Positions 42,685 to 51,695 are shown, counted from the first letter of the stretch. The stretch is DNA of 64,000 nucleotides from Streptomyces sp. GSL17-111 (GCF_037911585.1 NZ_JBAJNS010000001.1:5615001-5679000), one strand, 5' to 3'. The notes: generated by a model from the sequence alone, not told the origin. Numbers and translations: made by a program.

Positions 42685-43289
42685 GTCGTCTCCCGGGCCG
42701 TGGACAGGTCGTACAGGTGGTTGACGAGCCCGATGAGCACGGACGTGGCCGACGCCCGCTCCCGGGCGTCGCAGTCGAGCATCGGCACGTCGTCGGAGAG
42801 GGACAGCGCCTCGCGCACGTCCGTCAGGCCGTGCGGCACCGCCTCCGTGAAGCGGTTCACGGCCACCACGAACGGCGTCCCGTGGTGTTCGAGGCGGTCG
42901 ATGGCGTACCAGGAGTCGGCCAGGCGCCGGGTGTCGACGAGGACGACGGCCCCCAGCGTGCCGCTGAACAGCCGCTCCCAGAGGAACCAGAAGCGTTCCT
43001 GACCGGGTGCGCCGAAGACGTACAGCACCATGCGCGCGTTGAGGGTGATGCGGCCGAAGTCGAACGCCACGGTGGTCGTGTTCTTGCCCGCCGCCCCGGT
43101 GGGGTCGTCGACGCCGATCCCGGCCCGGGTCAGCACCTCCTCGGTGTTCAGCGGCCGGATCTCGCTCACCGAACGCACGAGCGTGGTCTTCCCCACGCCG
43201 AAGCCGCCTACCACCACGATCTTCAGTCCCGTGTCGGCCGTCGGGCCCAGGGGCGCCCGCGTGGCCCGGTCAGAGGTGGTGAAGTCCAT
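42681..43289 (-). CDS. cvnD: Conservon GTPase-like protein (CvnD)
   Basis: 202 residues with a P-loop GGFGVGKTTLVRSVSE, a switch region AFDFGRITL, and a FGAPGQERFWFLWE motif. The base-specificity motif is VAVNRFTEA, and CDARERASA follows. It is the small GTP-binding subunit of the conservon complex at the membrane. It overlaps cvnC by 20 bases and cvnE by 4. Confidence 0.95.
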   Translation of the reverse strand: MDFTTSDRATRAPLGPTADTGLKIVVVGGFGVGKTTLVRSVSEIRPLNTEEVLTRAGIGVDDPTGAAGKNTTTVAFDFGRITLNARMVLYVFGAPGQERFWFLWERLFSGTLGAVVLVDTRRLADSWYAIDRLEHHGTPFVVAVNRFTEAVPHGLTDVREALSLSDDVPMLDCDARERASATSVLIGLVNHLYDLSTARETT

Positions 43290-43626
43290 CGAGCACCTGT
43301 TTCAGCAGCGCGGAGTCGGGCAACGTGGCGCGGGGCACCGGCCGGGGGTGACGGGCGGTGACCCGACGCGTCGCGAGGAGGTCGCCGAGCAGGATGCGGG
43401 TGACCGTCACCGGCAGGCCCAGGTCGGCGGAGACCTCGACGACCGCCGTCGGCCGCCGGCACAGCTCCAGGATGCGGACGTGCTCGGACTGCATACCGGG
43501 TGTCGGCTCGCACTCGCTGACCACGAGGGTGACGAGGTCGAAGCACGCGTCGTCCGGCCGGTGGCGCCCACCGGTGAGGGTGTACAGCCGGTCGGGCTCA
43601 CCGAGGTCGACGGGCCGTCCGGTCAT
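43270..43626 (-). CDS. cvnC: Conservon DUF742 protein (CvnC)
   Basis: 118 residues with YTLTGGRHRPDDACFDLVTLV and a winged-helix-like RPTAVVEVSADLGLPVTVTRILLGDLL (cited by SADLGLPVTVTRILLGDL). In conservons CvnC contacts CvnB and CvnD. It overlaps the cvnB stop by ATGA and cvnD by 20 bases. Confidence 0.95.
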   Translation of the reverse strand: MTGRPVDLGEPDRLYTLTGGRHRPDDACFDLVTLVVSECEPTPGMQSEHVRILELCRRPTAVVEVSADLGLPVTVTRILLGDLLATRRVTARHPRPVPRATLPDSALLKQVLDGLHHL

Positions 43627-44042
43627 ACCGTCCGGATCTCCTCGTCGGCCTGCCGGGGCGCCGCGCTGAGGTGCGCGCCCAGCTGTTCCACCAGCTCGCT
43701 CATCTGGTGCCCGACGACGCCCGGATCGGCGTCGTCGGCGGCCAGCACCGCCAGGTGGGCGCCCGCACCGGCCTCCACGATGAACAGCAGCCCGCCGTGG
43801 AACTCCGTCATCGACTGCCGGACCCCGCCGGTGCCGTCGCCGAACTCGATCGACGCGCCGTGTGCCAGGCTCTGGATGCCCGAGGCGATCGCGGCGAGCT
43901 GGTCGGCCTTGTCGACGGTCAGCTGCTCGCTCCAGCACAGCTTCAGGCCGTCCCGGCTGAGCACGAGGGCGTGCCGGGCGCCGGGCGTGCGGGTGAGGAG
44001 GTTCTCCAGCAGCCAGTCCAGGCTGCGGTCAGTCGTCTGCAT
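43623..44042 (-). CDS. cvnB: Conservon roadblock/LC7 protein (CvnB)
   Basis: 139 residues with the roadblock fold: LLTRTPGARHALVLSRDGL, ADQLAAIASGIQSLA, and LLFIVEAGAGAHLAVLA. It is the GTPase-activating or scaffold component that binds CvnD. ATG 44042 overlaps the end of cvnA by 14 bases, so the set is translated as one coupled unit. Confidence 0.95.
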   Translation of the reverse strand: MQTTDRSLDWLLENLLTRTPGARHALVLSRDGLKLCWSEQLTVDKADQLAAIASGIQSLAHGASIEFGDGTGGVRQSMTEFHGGLLFIVEAGAGAHLAVLAADDADPGVVGHQMSELVEQLGAHLSAAPRQADEEIRTV

Positions 44043-45582
44043 CGTGGTTCCCGGGCCGGTCGCTTCCGTGGTGCGGCGACGCGGCCCGTGCCTCCAATCC
44101 GGTCGGGGGGGACGAGGGGGGCCGTCCGGCGTCGCGGAAGGCACTGAAGCGGCTTCCCGCGTCGGCGTGCGGACGACGGTGCGGTGCGGGTGCGGCGGGC
44201 GGGATGGCGGGGGGCGGGGAGCCCGACTGCGGCGCCGGGGCGCCGGGCGAGGCCGCGAGGGTCCGGCCCCGCTGCCGCTTGGGCAACCCGCCGCCGTCGG
44301 CCCCGTCGCCGCCGCCCCCGTCGGCCGGTGCGGACGCCACGCTCGGGGCGCTCGGGGGGCGGGGCCGCCTCGGTGCGGGGAACGTGTCCCACTCGCCCGC
44401 TGGCGTCGCCGCCGGAGCCGGGACGGTGGCGGCGGGCTCGGGAAGGGGCGGCTGGGCGATGAGTTCCTGGGGGACCAGCACGACGACACCGGTGCCGCCG
44501 CGTGAGGACGGCCGAAAGCTGACCGTGAGCCGGTGCTTCATCGTGAGGCGGCCGACCACGGCGAGACCGAGACGGGTGCCCTGAAGCGTCGCGAGGTCCG
44601 TGCAGCAGCCCGACACGCACTCCTCGGCACGGCGCAAGGCGGCGTCGGCCATCGTCAGACCGCTGTCCTCGATGGTGACGACGAGCCCCGCCGTGCGCTC
44701 CTCCACGTAGACGTGCACCTCGTCGGTGGGGGGTGAGAAGTTCGCCGCGTTGTCCATCAGTTCGGCCAGGGCGTGCATCACGCCCTCCGCCGCGTACCCG
44801 ACGATCGCGGCCGTGCTCGTGCAGTGCAGCCGCACGCGCGGGTAGGCGGCGATGCGCCCCACCGCGCCGCGCAGGATGCGTTCCATGACGATCGGCTTGT
44901 TCCACTGACGGCTCGCGGTGCCGCCCATGAGGACGGCCAGCCGGTCCGCGAGCAGGCTGAGCTGCGCGGTGTGGTGGTCGACCGTCATGAGGTCGCCCAG
45001 GACCTCCTCGTCGTAACGATCCTGCATGTCCCTCAGCTGGGCGAGGATCGTGTTGGCCTGGGCCTGCACCCGGTCGACGGCCTTCACGGCGGCGGCCATG
45101 GCCGCCGCGCTGCGGCGCTCGCCGACGGCGATCTCCTCGGCGCACCGGCGCAGCAACCGGTCCAGCTGCGGGCTGCCGGGGCCCGGCACCCGGTCCAGCG
45201 CGGTGCCTGCCGACGCGCCGTCACGTACCTGCCGCACCACCGCCGGGAGAATGACGTCGGCGAGCTCCGCCGCGTCGTCCGCGGCCCGCGCCGCTCGGGC
45301 GCCCGCCTGGGCCAGCCGTCCGCGCAGCCGCTCGACCTCCGCCGCCGCCGCGGCCGCCGTTCGGCCCGAGCGGCGGGCCGTCACGGCCGCCACGCACGCC
45401 AGCACCGCGACGGCCGCACCGGCGACGACCGCGGTCCCCGCCGTCCACGGCCGGGCGGAGCCGGGCGCCGCGAGCGTCACGGCCGTGCCCAGCACGGCGG
45501 TCACCGCCAGCGCCCCGGCCCCGGCGAGGAGCCCGGGCCGCGCCGGTTCGAGCTGCTGACGGGTGGTCACTGGCACTGACAT
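44029..45582 (-). CDS. cvnA: Conservon sensor with histidine-kinase-like ATPase domain (CvnA)
   Basis: 517 residues. Two N-terminal helices (GLLAGAGALAVTAVLGTAVTL, AGTAVVAGAAVAVLACVAAV, cited in part) lead to a coiled coil and a HATPase_c domain with N-box LAELMDNAANFSPP, VTIEDSGLTMAD and GTRLGLAVVGRL. A long Pro/Ser-rich C-terminus of about 120 residues follows. Conservon kinases lack a clear phosphoacceptor His and respond to unknown signals. ATG 45582 is followed by the hydrophobic segments expected for a membrane sensor. Upstream lies a 747-base region that carries its promoter. Confidence 0.95.
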   Translation of the reverse strand: MSVPVTTRQQLEPARPGLLAGAGALAVTAVLGTAVTLAAPGSARPWTAGTAVVAGAAVAVLACVAAVTARRSGRTAAAAAAEVERLRGRLAQAGARAARAADDAAELADVILPAVVRQVRDGASAGTALDRVPGPGSPQLDRLLRRCAEEIAVGERRSAAAMAAAVKAVDRVQAQANTILAQLRDMQDRYDEEVLGDLMTVDHHTAQLSLLADRLAVLMGGTASRQWNKPIVMERILRGAVGRIAAYPRVRLHCTSTAAIVGYAAEGVMHALAELMDNAANFSPPTDEVHVYVEERTAGLVVTIEDSGLTMADAALRRAEECVSGCCTDLATLQGTRLGLAVVGRLTMKHRLTVSFRPSSRGGTGVVVLVPQELIAQPPLPEPAATVPAPAATPAGEWDTFPAPRRPRPPSAPSVASAPADGGGGDGADGGGLPKRQRGRTLAASPGAPAPQSGSPPPAIPPAAPAPHRRPHADAGSRFSAFRDAGRPPSSPPTGLEARAASPHHGSDRPGNHDADD

Positions 45583-45879
45583 GCTCGGTCCTCGGTTGCT
45601 GGAACGACTGAACGCGCAGCGGTGTCGCGGGGACCGCGCCGTCCGCGCACGGTGCGTGCGGACGGTCGCCACCGCGACCGAACGTGACCCACGCGCCACA
45701 CTGAGCAGTCATGCTAGCCACGCCGCGCGGCGGGGGGAGCGGGCTCGGGGGACGGCTCGCACCCACGAGTGACCTGGGACGGTTCGCCGCCCACCGGGAG
45801 CGGCCGCTGTGGTATCGACGCCCGTCCGCGCGCCCGCCACCGGCCCCGGCGTCGCACCGGGCGGCCCCGGACGCGAGAA

Positions 45880-45930
45880 CCCGCCCGGTGCGACGGGGGA
45901 TGCACACCGGGCGGGCACTGTTCTTCTTAC
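45880..45930 (+). terminator. Orphan terminator-like hairpin
   Basis: Perfect 11-bp arms at 45880-45890 and 45905-45915 with a 14-base loop are followed by CACTGTTCTTCTTACC. A further copy of the right-arm word CACCGGGCGG occurs at 45855-45864. No known gene ends here, so it may end a short unannotated plus-strand RNA. Confidence 0.45.
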
Positions 45931-45949
45931 CGCCCCCGACCGGTTCCAC

Positions 45950-45992
45950 ACCTGATCGGATGCGTCGAATTCCCGCCGTCTTCCGATCAGGT
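45950..45992. repeat. Perfect 11-bp inverted repeat with 21-base spacer
   Basis: ACCTGATCGGA (45950-45960) and TCCGATCAGGT (45982-45992). The half sites are centred 32 bases apart, about three helical turns, on the same DNA face, as for a dimer bound to separate half sites. Confidence 0.55.
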
Positions 45993-46329
45993 CAACGGTG
46001 CGGCCGTTCCGGGCCCGCTTCCGTGGACCGCGCCGCCGTCCGGGTGATGCCGGGCGGGACTCGGCCGCGACGCGCGGCCTGCGTTTGCGGTCGCCAGGAC
46101 CCCGACGCAGAGTTGAAGAGGAGACGGCCGGCGGCACGGTCCGGTCACAGAGCGTCAAGGAGCGACGGATTGCGCTTCGGCCCGAGGCCCGCTCGTCGCC
46201 ACGCAGGGTGACCACCTTCGGTCGTCCGTGATCTGCCCGTACTCCGCCGAGAAGAACTCTGCGCGTGCCTGCTCCCGCGGTCACCCGCCCATCACCGTCG
46301 CCAAGCGTGTCACTGGGAGAGCGAAGCAG

Positions 46330-47184
46330 ATGAGCACCGTAGTTCCCCGAACGAAGCGCGCCCGCCACCCTCATGACGACGCGCCGGACACGGCGGGTGA
46401 CCTGGAACGGCTCGCCTCACTGCCGCCCGGCCGGGAGCGCGAGCGGCTGCAGCAGGAGATCGTGCGGGCCTGGGTGCCCATGGCCTACCGGCTGGCCCAT
46501 CGCTATCGCAACCGGAGCGAGAGCCTGGAGGACCTCCAGCAGGTCGCCGCGCTCGGCCTGGTCAAGGCCGTCGACCGCTACGACCCCGGGCGGGGCTGCG
46601 CCTTCGAGAGCTACGCCGTGCCGACCATCGTCGGCGAACTGCGCCGGCACTTCCGGGACAACCTGTGGGACCTCCACGTCCCCCGGCGGGTGCAGGAACT
46701 GCGCAACAAGGTCCGCGCCAGCCGACGGGAGCTGAGTCTCACCCTCGACCGGCGCAGCCCCACCATCGCCCAGATCGCCGAGCACACCGGGCTCAGCGAG
46801 GAGGACGTGCAACTGGGCATGGAGGCCCTGGAGAGCTACCGCACGCTCTCCCTGGACTCGCCCTACCCGCACGCCGAGGACGCCTTCACCCGCGCCGACA
46901 CGCTGGGCGACTGCGAGCCCGGGTACGACCGCGTCATCTACCGCGAGTCGGTCAAGCCGAGGCTGCGCAAGCTCCCGGAGCGGGAACGCCGCATCCTCTA
47001 CCTGCGCTTCTTCTGCGACATGTCACAGAGCCGGATCGCCGCCGAGGTCGGCATCTCGCAGATGCACGTCTCCCGCCTGATCAGCTCCACCTGCCAGCGC
47101 ATCCGCCGCGAGGTCGAGGCCGAGACGACGCCGTCCGCCACGGGCGACGCGGCCCGGGGCGCCACCGGTGCCCGGCGCGGCTGA
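46330..47184 (+). CDS. Sigma-B/F/G family RNA polymerase sigma factor
   Basis: 284 residues. Sigma regions 2 to 4 are visible: AHRYRNRSESLEDLQQVAALGLVKAVDRYDPGRG (cited by EDLQQVAALGLVKAVDRYDP), SYAVPTIVGELRRHFRD, region 3 LTLDRRSPTIAQIAEHTGLS, and region 4 RERRILYLRFFCDMSQSRIAAEVGISQMHVSRLI (cited by SQSRIAAEVGISQMHVSR). This is the stress/sporulation subfamily of Streptomyces. No anti-sigma factor gene is adjacent, so it is controlled from elsewhere. Five promoters in the window fit the sigma-B consensus and could be read by it or a paralog. Confidence 0.92.
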   Translation: MSTVVPRTKRARHPHDDAPDTAGDLERLASLPPGRERERLQQEIVRAWVPMAYRLAHRYRNRSESLEDLQQVAALGLVKAVDRYDPGRGCAFESYAVPTIVGELRRHFRDNLWDLHVPRRVQELRNKVRASRRELSLTLDRRSPTIAQIAEHTGLSEEDVQLGMEALESYRTLSLDSPYPHAEDAFTRADTLGDCEPGYDRVIYRESVKPRLRKLPERERRILYLRFFCDMSQSRIAAEVGISQMHVSRLISSTCQRIRREVEAETTPSATGDAARGATGARRG

Positions 47185-47198
47185 CGGGAGGCCCGGGA

Positions 47199-47573
47199 TC
47201 ACTGGCCCCGCAGCCGGTCGAGTTCGCGGCGGTCCCGCTTGGTCGGCCGCCCGGCACCCCGGTCCCGCCGGGGCGCGGCCACGAACTGCTCCACGGGCGG
47301 CGGCGCGGGCGTGTTGTCGACGTAGGCCTGCACCGCGACCGGTGCCCCGACCCGCTTGCGCACCACCCGCACCACCTCGACGACGCGCTCCCGGCCCGCG
47401 TGCCACACCCGCACCTCGTCGCCGGGCTTCACCGATTGCGCCGGTTTCGCCCGCTCCCCGTTGACCTTGACGTGCCCCGCCCGGCAGGCGGTCGCCGCCA
47501 GCGACCGGGTCTTCACCAGCCGCACGGACCAGATCCAGCTGTCGACCCGCACGGGTCCCTCGTCTGCCGCCAT
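47199..47573 (-). CDS. S4-domain RNA-binding protein (Hsp15-like)
   Basis: 124 residues. An S4 domain occupies the first 70 (VDSWIWSVRLVKTRSLAATACRAGHVKVNG, cited by WIWSVRLVKTRS and CRAGHVKVNG), and a basic tail follows. It probably binds stalled ribosomes or rRNA, as Hsp15 does. It converges on the sigma factor gene with 14 bases between. Confidence 0.85.
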   Translation of the reverse strand: MAADEGPVRVDSWIWSVRLVKTRSLAATACRAGHVKVNGERAKPAQSVKPGDEVRVWHAGRERVVEVVRVVRKRVGAPVAVQAYVDNTPAPPPVEQFVAAPRRDRGAGRPTKRDRRELDRLRGQ

Positions 47574-47673
47574 ACCCCGACTCTACGGCCGTCCGGGGTG
47601 GGGTGGGCATGCCCGTGGCCCCGGCGGGCAGGTTACCGCGCAGGTCGGCGACGCTACGGAGGGAACGGACGGC

Positions 47674-49122
47674 ATGGCGGACGCGCAGCGCATGGTGGTC
47701 ATCGGCGGGAACGCGACGGGCATGGCGGCCGCCTCCCACGCCCGCAGGCTCCGCACCCCGGAGGAACTGGAGATCGTCGTCCTGGAGCGCGGCGACTTCA
47801 CGTCCTACTCCTCCTGCGGCATTCCCTACTGGGTCGCGGGTGACGTCGGCGGCGCCGAGGAGCTCGTGGTGCGCACGCCCGAGGAGCACCGCCGGCGTGG
47901 CCTTGAGGTGCGCATGCGGACCGAGGCCACCGCGCTGGACGTCGAGCGGCGGCGTGTGCGGCTGCGCCCCTCCGGTGCCGACGCCGTTCCCTCCGGGGAT
48001 GCCTGGCTGAGCTACGACCACCTCGTGCTGGCCACCGGAGCCCGCCCCGTGCGCCCCTCCCTGCCCGGCATCGACGCCGCCGGGGTGCACGGCGTGCAGA
48101 CCCTCGACGAGGGACGCGCCCTCCTGGAGGCCCTGGAGGCCCTGGAGGCCGAGGAGGAGGCCGGGGGGCGCCGATCCGGGGACGTCCCCGGCCGGCGGCG
48201 GGAGGCCGTCGTCATCGGGGCCGGCTACATCGGGGTGGAGATGTCCGAGGCCCTCGTCCGCCGGGGGTACGCGGTCACCGTGCTGGACCAGGCCGAGCAA
48301 CCCATGAACACCCTGGACCCCGACATGGGTCGGTTGGTCCGCCAGGCGATGGACGACATGGGCATCTCCACCGTCACGGGCGCCGACGTCACCGCGCTGC
48401 ACGCCTCGGCGGACGGCCACGTCACCGAGGTCGTCACCGGTGACGGCACGGCGTATCCGGCCGATGTCGTCGTCCTCGGCCTCGGAGTGCGCCCGGAGAC
48501 GGCGCTCGCCCGTGCGGCCGGTCTTCCGGTCGGCGACTTCGGCGGGCTGCTCACCGACACCACCCAGCGGGTCCGCGGCCATCGCGACATCTGGGCCGGC
48601 GGGGACTGCGTGGAGGTGCCCGACCTCGTCGGCGGGCGCACCCGGCACATCGCGCTGGGCACCCACGCCAACAAGCACGGCCAGGTCATCGGGGCCAACG
48701 TCGGCGGCGACTACGCGACGTTCCCCGGTGTCGTCGGGACCGCCGTGAGCAAGGTGTGCGACCTGGAGATCGCCCGGACCGGGCTGCTGGAGCAACAGGC
48801 GAGGGACCTCGGACTGCGCTACGTGACGGTCACCGTGGAGTCCACCAGCCGTGCCGGGTACTTCCCCGGTGCCGCCCCGATGCACGTCAAGATGCTCGCC
48901 GAGCACCGCACGGGCCGGCTGCTGGGCGTTCAGATCGTCGGCCGGGAGGGGGCGGGGAAGCGGGTGGACGTCGCGGCGGTGGCGCTGACGGCCAAGCTCA
49001 CGGTGGAACAGATGACGGCGCTCGACCTCGGGTACGCGCCGCCCTTCTCCCCGGTGTGGGATCCGGTCCTCGTCGCCGCGCGGAAGGCCACGACGGCCGT
49101 CCGCCGCGCGGTGGGCGGCTGA
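47674..49122 (+). CDS. FAD-dependent disulfide reductase-like protein (CoA-disulfide reductase family)
   Basis: 482 residues of the pyridine-nucleotide disulfide reductase fold. The FAD site is VVIGGNATGMAAA, the redox-active single Cys is in FTSYSSCGIPYW, NAD site VVIGAGYIGVEMSE, and WAGGDCVEV. A dimerisation domain ends the protein. The single-Cys pattern fits CoA-disulfide reductase or NADH oxidase/persulfide reductase. Between the FAD and NAD domains, three tandem 9-base repeats (48124-48150) encode LEALEALEA and lengthen a linker. ATG 47674 follows GGAGGG. Confidence 0.88.
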   Translation: MADAQRMVVIGGNATGMAAASHARRLRTPEELEIVVLERGDFTSYSSCGIPYWVAGDVGGAEELVVRTPEEHRRRGLEVRMRTEATALDVERRRVRLRPSGADAVPSGDAWLSYDHLVLATGARPVRPSLPGIDAAGVHGVQTLDEGRALLEALEALEAEEEAGGRRSGDVPGRRREAVVIGAGYIGVEMSEALVRRGYAVTVLDQAEQPMNTLDPDMGRLVRQAMDDMGISTVTGADVTALHASADGHVTEVVTGDGTAYPADVVVLGLGVRPETALARAAGLPVGDFGGLLTDTTQRVRGHRDIWAGGDCVEVPDLVGGRTRHIALGTHANKHGQVIGANVGGDYATFPGVVGTAVSKVCDLEIARTGLLEQQARDLGLRYVTVTVESTSRAGYFPGAAPMHVKMLAEHRTGRLLGVQIVGREGAGKRVDVAAVALTAKLTVEQMTALDLGYAPPFSPVWDPVLVAARKATTAVRRAVGG

Positions 49123-49180
49123 CCCACCGCCGTGCGCCGTGCCCGCCGGGGTACGAGCGGGGCTCGGGCACGGACGGTGG

Positions 49181-49204
49181 GCATACCTCGCCGGTCCCGG
49201 GTAC
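49181..49204 (+). promoter_or_regulatory. Sigma-B-type promoter in an empty gap
   Basis: GCAT (49181-49184), 14 bases, GGGTAC (49199-49204) match the consensus completely. A start about 7 bases later would give a 60-base leader to the ATG at 49271. Confidence 0.55.
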
Positions 49205-49270
49205 CCGGCCCGGGCCGCCGCCTCCGGGACGTCCGGAGCGGACCGCCGAGCGCCGAGGGGAAGGATCCTC

Positions 49271-49354
49271 ATGACCCGCGCAGCCGCGCCCCGCCGTCCC
49301 GCCTCCGGGACGGACCGTCCCCGGACACGCCCTGACGGGCAACCGGACGGATGA
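49271..49354 (+). CDS. Possible 27-residue Arg-rich small protein
   Basis: ATG 49271 follows GAGGGGAAGGA at 5 bases, a strong ribosome site, and sits below a perfect sigma-B-type promoter. The product, MTRAAAPRRPASGTDRPRT plus eight residues, is basic and low in complexity, so coding status is uncertain. It could instead be a leader or a chance frame. Confidence 0.3.
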   Translation: MTRAAAPRRPASGTDRPRTRPDGQPDG

Positions 49355-49524
49355 CGTGCTGAGCATTACAGTCTGAAAAGGGACTTACGGTGCTTATCGG
49401 ACATGGCGCGGCACGCCGTCCGTGCCCGCCCGTACCCGGAGCTCCCGCCGAGCGGCGGCCCGGACGTCCGGCGCGGGGACGCGCCGCACGTCCCCGCGCC
49501 CCGAGGACGTGAGGACACCGACCC

Positions 49525-50808
49525 ATGCGCATCGCCCTTCTCATCCACCACGCCTACGGCATCGGCGGGACGATCCGCACGACGCTGAACTCCGCTCAGG
49601 CCCTTTCCGAACAGCACGACGTGGAGGTCGTCTCGGTCTTCCGGCACCGCGACCGGCCCGTCTTCGACCCCGGCCCGGGCGTGCGGCTGCGCCACCTCGT
49701 CGACCTGCGTCCCGCCGGCCCCGACCACGACGGCGACCACCCCGACCACCAGCGGCCCTCCCGGCACTACCCGAGGGCCGACGGCCACTACACCCGCTAC
49801 AGCGCCCTCACCGACGCCCGCATCGAGGAGTACCTGCGCACCTGCGACGCCGACGTCATCGTCGGCACCCGCCCCGGGCTCAACACCCTCCTCGCCCTGC
49901 GGGCGCCGCGCGGGCCCGTGCTCGTCGGCCAGGAACACCTCACACTGGCGTGTCACTCCCGCCGGCTCCGGCTGACGCTGCGCGACGCCTACCCCCGGCT
50001 GGACGCCCTCACCACCGTCACCGAGACCGACGCCGCCGACTACCGCAGACGGATGCGGCTGCCCGGCGTCCGGGTGGAGGCGGTGCCCAACGGCGTGCCG
50101 GAACCCGCCGTCGCCCCTGCCGACCCCGGCGCCAAGTGGGTCGTCGCGGCGGGCCGGCTGGCCCCCGCCAAGCGCTACGACCTGCTGCTGCGGGCCTTCG
50201 CCCGGGTCGTCGCCGAGCGCCCCGACTGGCGGCTGCGCGTCTACGGCGCGGGACCGCAGCGCGACCGGCTGCGCGACTGCATCGACAGTCTCGGCCTCTA
50301 CAACCACGCCTTCCTGATGGGCGCCGCGCACCCCATCGAGTCCGAGTGGTGCAAGGGCTCCATCGCCGCGTCCACCTCCAGCCTGGAGGCCTTCGGTATG
50401 ACCATCGTCGAGGCGATGCGCTGCGGCCTGCCCGTCGTCGCCACCCGCTGCCCGCACGGCCCGGCCGAGATCATCAAGGACGGCGTAGACGGCCGTCTCG
50501 TCACCATGAACGACGTGGGCGCCATCGCCGACGGGCTGCTCCAACTCATCGGTGACGACGACCTGCGCCGCCGTATGGGCGCCGCGGCCCGGGACAACGC
50601 CCGCCGCTACGACCCCGCGCTCGTGGCCGAGCGCTACACCGATCTCTTCACCGAACTCGCCACCCGCCGCGGACGCGGGGCCCGGCTGGGCACCGCGCGC
50701 ACCACGGCGCACCGCGCCCGCGGAGCCCTCCTCAGCACCGCGTTCACCGCCCGGGACGGCCTGCGCAGAGCCCGCGCCGCCACCCGCAGCAAAGGATCCG
50801 CCGCATGA
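49525..50808 (+). CDS. Family 4 glycosyltransferase
   Basis: 427-residue GT-B fold retaining glycosyltransferase. The N-terminal Rossmann domain begins MRIALLIHHAYGIGGTIRT. The C-terminal donor domain has AAGRLAPAKRYDLLLRAF and the signature E-x7-E in SSLEAFGMTIVEAMRCGLPVVA. It acts on nucleotide-sugar donors for a surface polymer or teichoic-acid-like glycan. The stop overlaps the next start by 4 bases. Confidence 0.88.
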   Translation: MRIALLIHHAYGIGGTIRTTLNSAQALSEQHDVEVVSVFRHRDRPVFDPGPGVRLRHLVDLRPAGPDHDGDHPDHQRPSRHYPRADGHYTRYSALTDARIEEYLRTCDADVIVGTRPGLNTLLALRAPRGPVLVGQEHLTLACHSRRLRLTLRDAYPRLDALTTVTETDAADYRRRMRLPGVRVEAVPNGVPEPAVAPADPGAKWVVAAGRLAPAKRYDLLLRAFARVVAERPDWRLRVYGAGPQRDRLRDCIDSLGLYNHAFLMGAAHPIESEWCKGSIAASTSSLEAFGMTIVEAMRCGLPVVATRCPHGPAEIIKDGVDGRLVTMNDVGAIADGLLQLIGDDDLRRRMGAAARDNARRYDPALVAERYTDLFTELATRRGRGARLGTARTTAHRARGALLSTAFTARDGLRRARAATRSKGSAA

Positions 50809-51695
50809 CCCTCTCCCTGACCACCGACGACGACACCGGCCGCGATCCGGAGCGCTCCGCCGACCCCGGCCCCCCGCCCGCCCCGCACGCCGACTGCGTC
50901 TCCGACCAGGCGGGCGACATCACGTTCACCGTCGCCGTGCCGACCGCCGGCGGCCGGTGGGAGACGCTGCTGCTGCAGCGGCGCGGCGGCGACACGCCCG
51001 CCGACAGCGTGCACCTGCCCCTCACCGAATCCCCCGGCGGCGGCTCCCTCACCGCGACCCTCCCGCTGGCCCTGCGCCTGGCGGAGGGCCGCTGGGACGC
51101 CCACGTCACGCGGGGCGAGTCCCAGCGGACCCGGCTGCGGCCCGGGGTGAACGACCTGCGGACCCTCGCCGACGACGCGGGCCGCGCCCGGCGCACCGAG
51201 GGGGCGGTGTGCCTGCCCTACACCACCAAGTACGGCAACCTCTCCGTGCGGACCTGGCTGCGCTGGCCCCACGCCGAGGCCGGCCGCATCCACCTCACCG
51301 AGGACACCGGGACGGTGGAGGCGCTGCTCCTGGGCGCCGAACCCACCGCCCACGCCTGCCTGGAGGCCCGCGCACGGGGTCTGGACACCCCCGCGCTGAT
51401 CGTGCCGGTCACCCGGCAGGACGCCTACGTCACCGCCCGGCTGGACCTCGCGGAACTCGCCGGCCGGCAGCCGGCGGACCGGGACCGCACCGAGTGGGAG
51501 CTGTGGCTGCGCCCGAACGGCGCGGGGCGTCACGCCGACGCCGACGCGGTACGCCTCGCCCGCATCCTGGACGACGTCCCCGACAAGCGCGCCGTCTACC
51601 GCTACCCGGCGGTGCGGGTCGGCCGGAACCGCACCGCCGCGTTCACGTACACCGGCGCCGGTGACCTGTCCGTGGAGGTGCACGTCCGGCCCTGA
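50805..51695 (+). CDS. Hypothetical protein coupled to a glycosyltransferase
   Basis: 296 residues, beta-rich, with no signal peptide. Strand-like segments such as GDITFTVAVPTAGGRWETLLLQRRG and DLSVEVHVRP suggest a stacked beta-domain, perhaps carbohydrate-binding. I do not recognise an enzyme motif. The ATGA overlap with the glycosyltransferase gene indicates a shared job in polymer synthesis. Confidence 0.7.
   Translation: MTLSLTTDDDTGRDPERSADPGPPPAPHADCVSDQAGDITFTVAVPTAGGRWETLLLQRRGGDTPADSVHLPLTESPGGGSLTATLPLALRLAEGRWDAHVTRGESQRTRLRPGVNDLRTLADDAGRARRTEGAVCLPYTTKYGNLSVRTWLRWPHAEAGRIHLTEDTGTVEALLLGAEPTAHACLEARARGLDTPALIVPVTRQDAYVTARLDLAELAGRQPADRDRTEWELWLRPNGAGRHADADAVRLARILDDVPDKRAVYRYPAVRVGRNRTAAFTYTGAGDLSVEVHVRP

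Larger units (their letters stand above)
45583..46329. other. 747-base divergent intergenic region
   Basis: No open frame here is supported by codon pattern or a ribosome site. It must hold the promoters of cvnA (leftward) and the sigma factor gene (rightward). Two structured elements lie inside, at 45880-45930 and 45950-45992, neither next to a gene end. Confidence 0.5.
49123..49524. other. 402-base gap with orphan sigma-B promoter
   Basis: Holds the promoter at 49181-49204, a candidate 27-codon frame (49271-49354) and an AT-rich stretch at 49352-49405 that is likely the glycosyltransferase promoter. No recognised gene. Confidence 0.5.

Noticed and set aside
45711..46211. A 166-codon frame in the cvnA/sigma gap
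   Set aside because: It lacks a ribosome site and a recognisable domain, has poor codon bias, and crosses the hairpin and inverted repeat.
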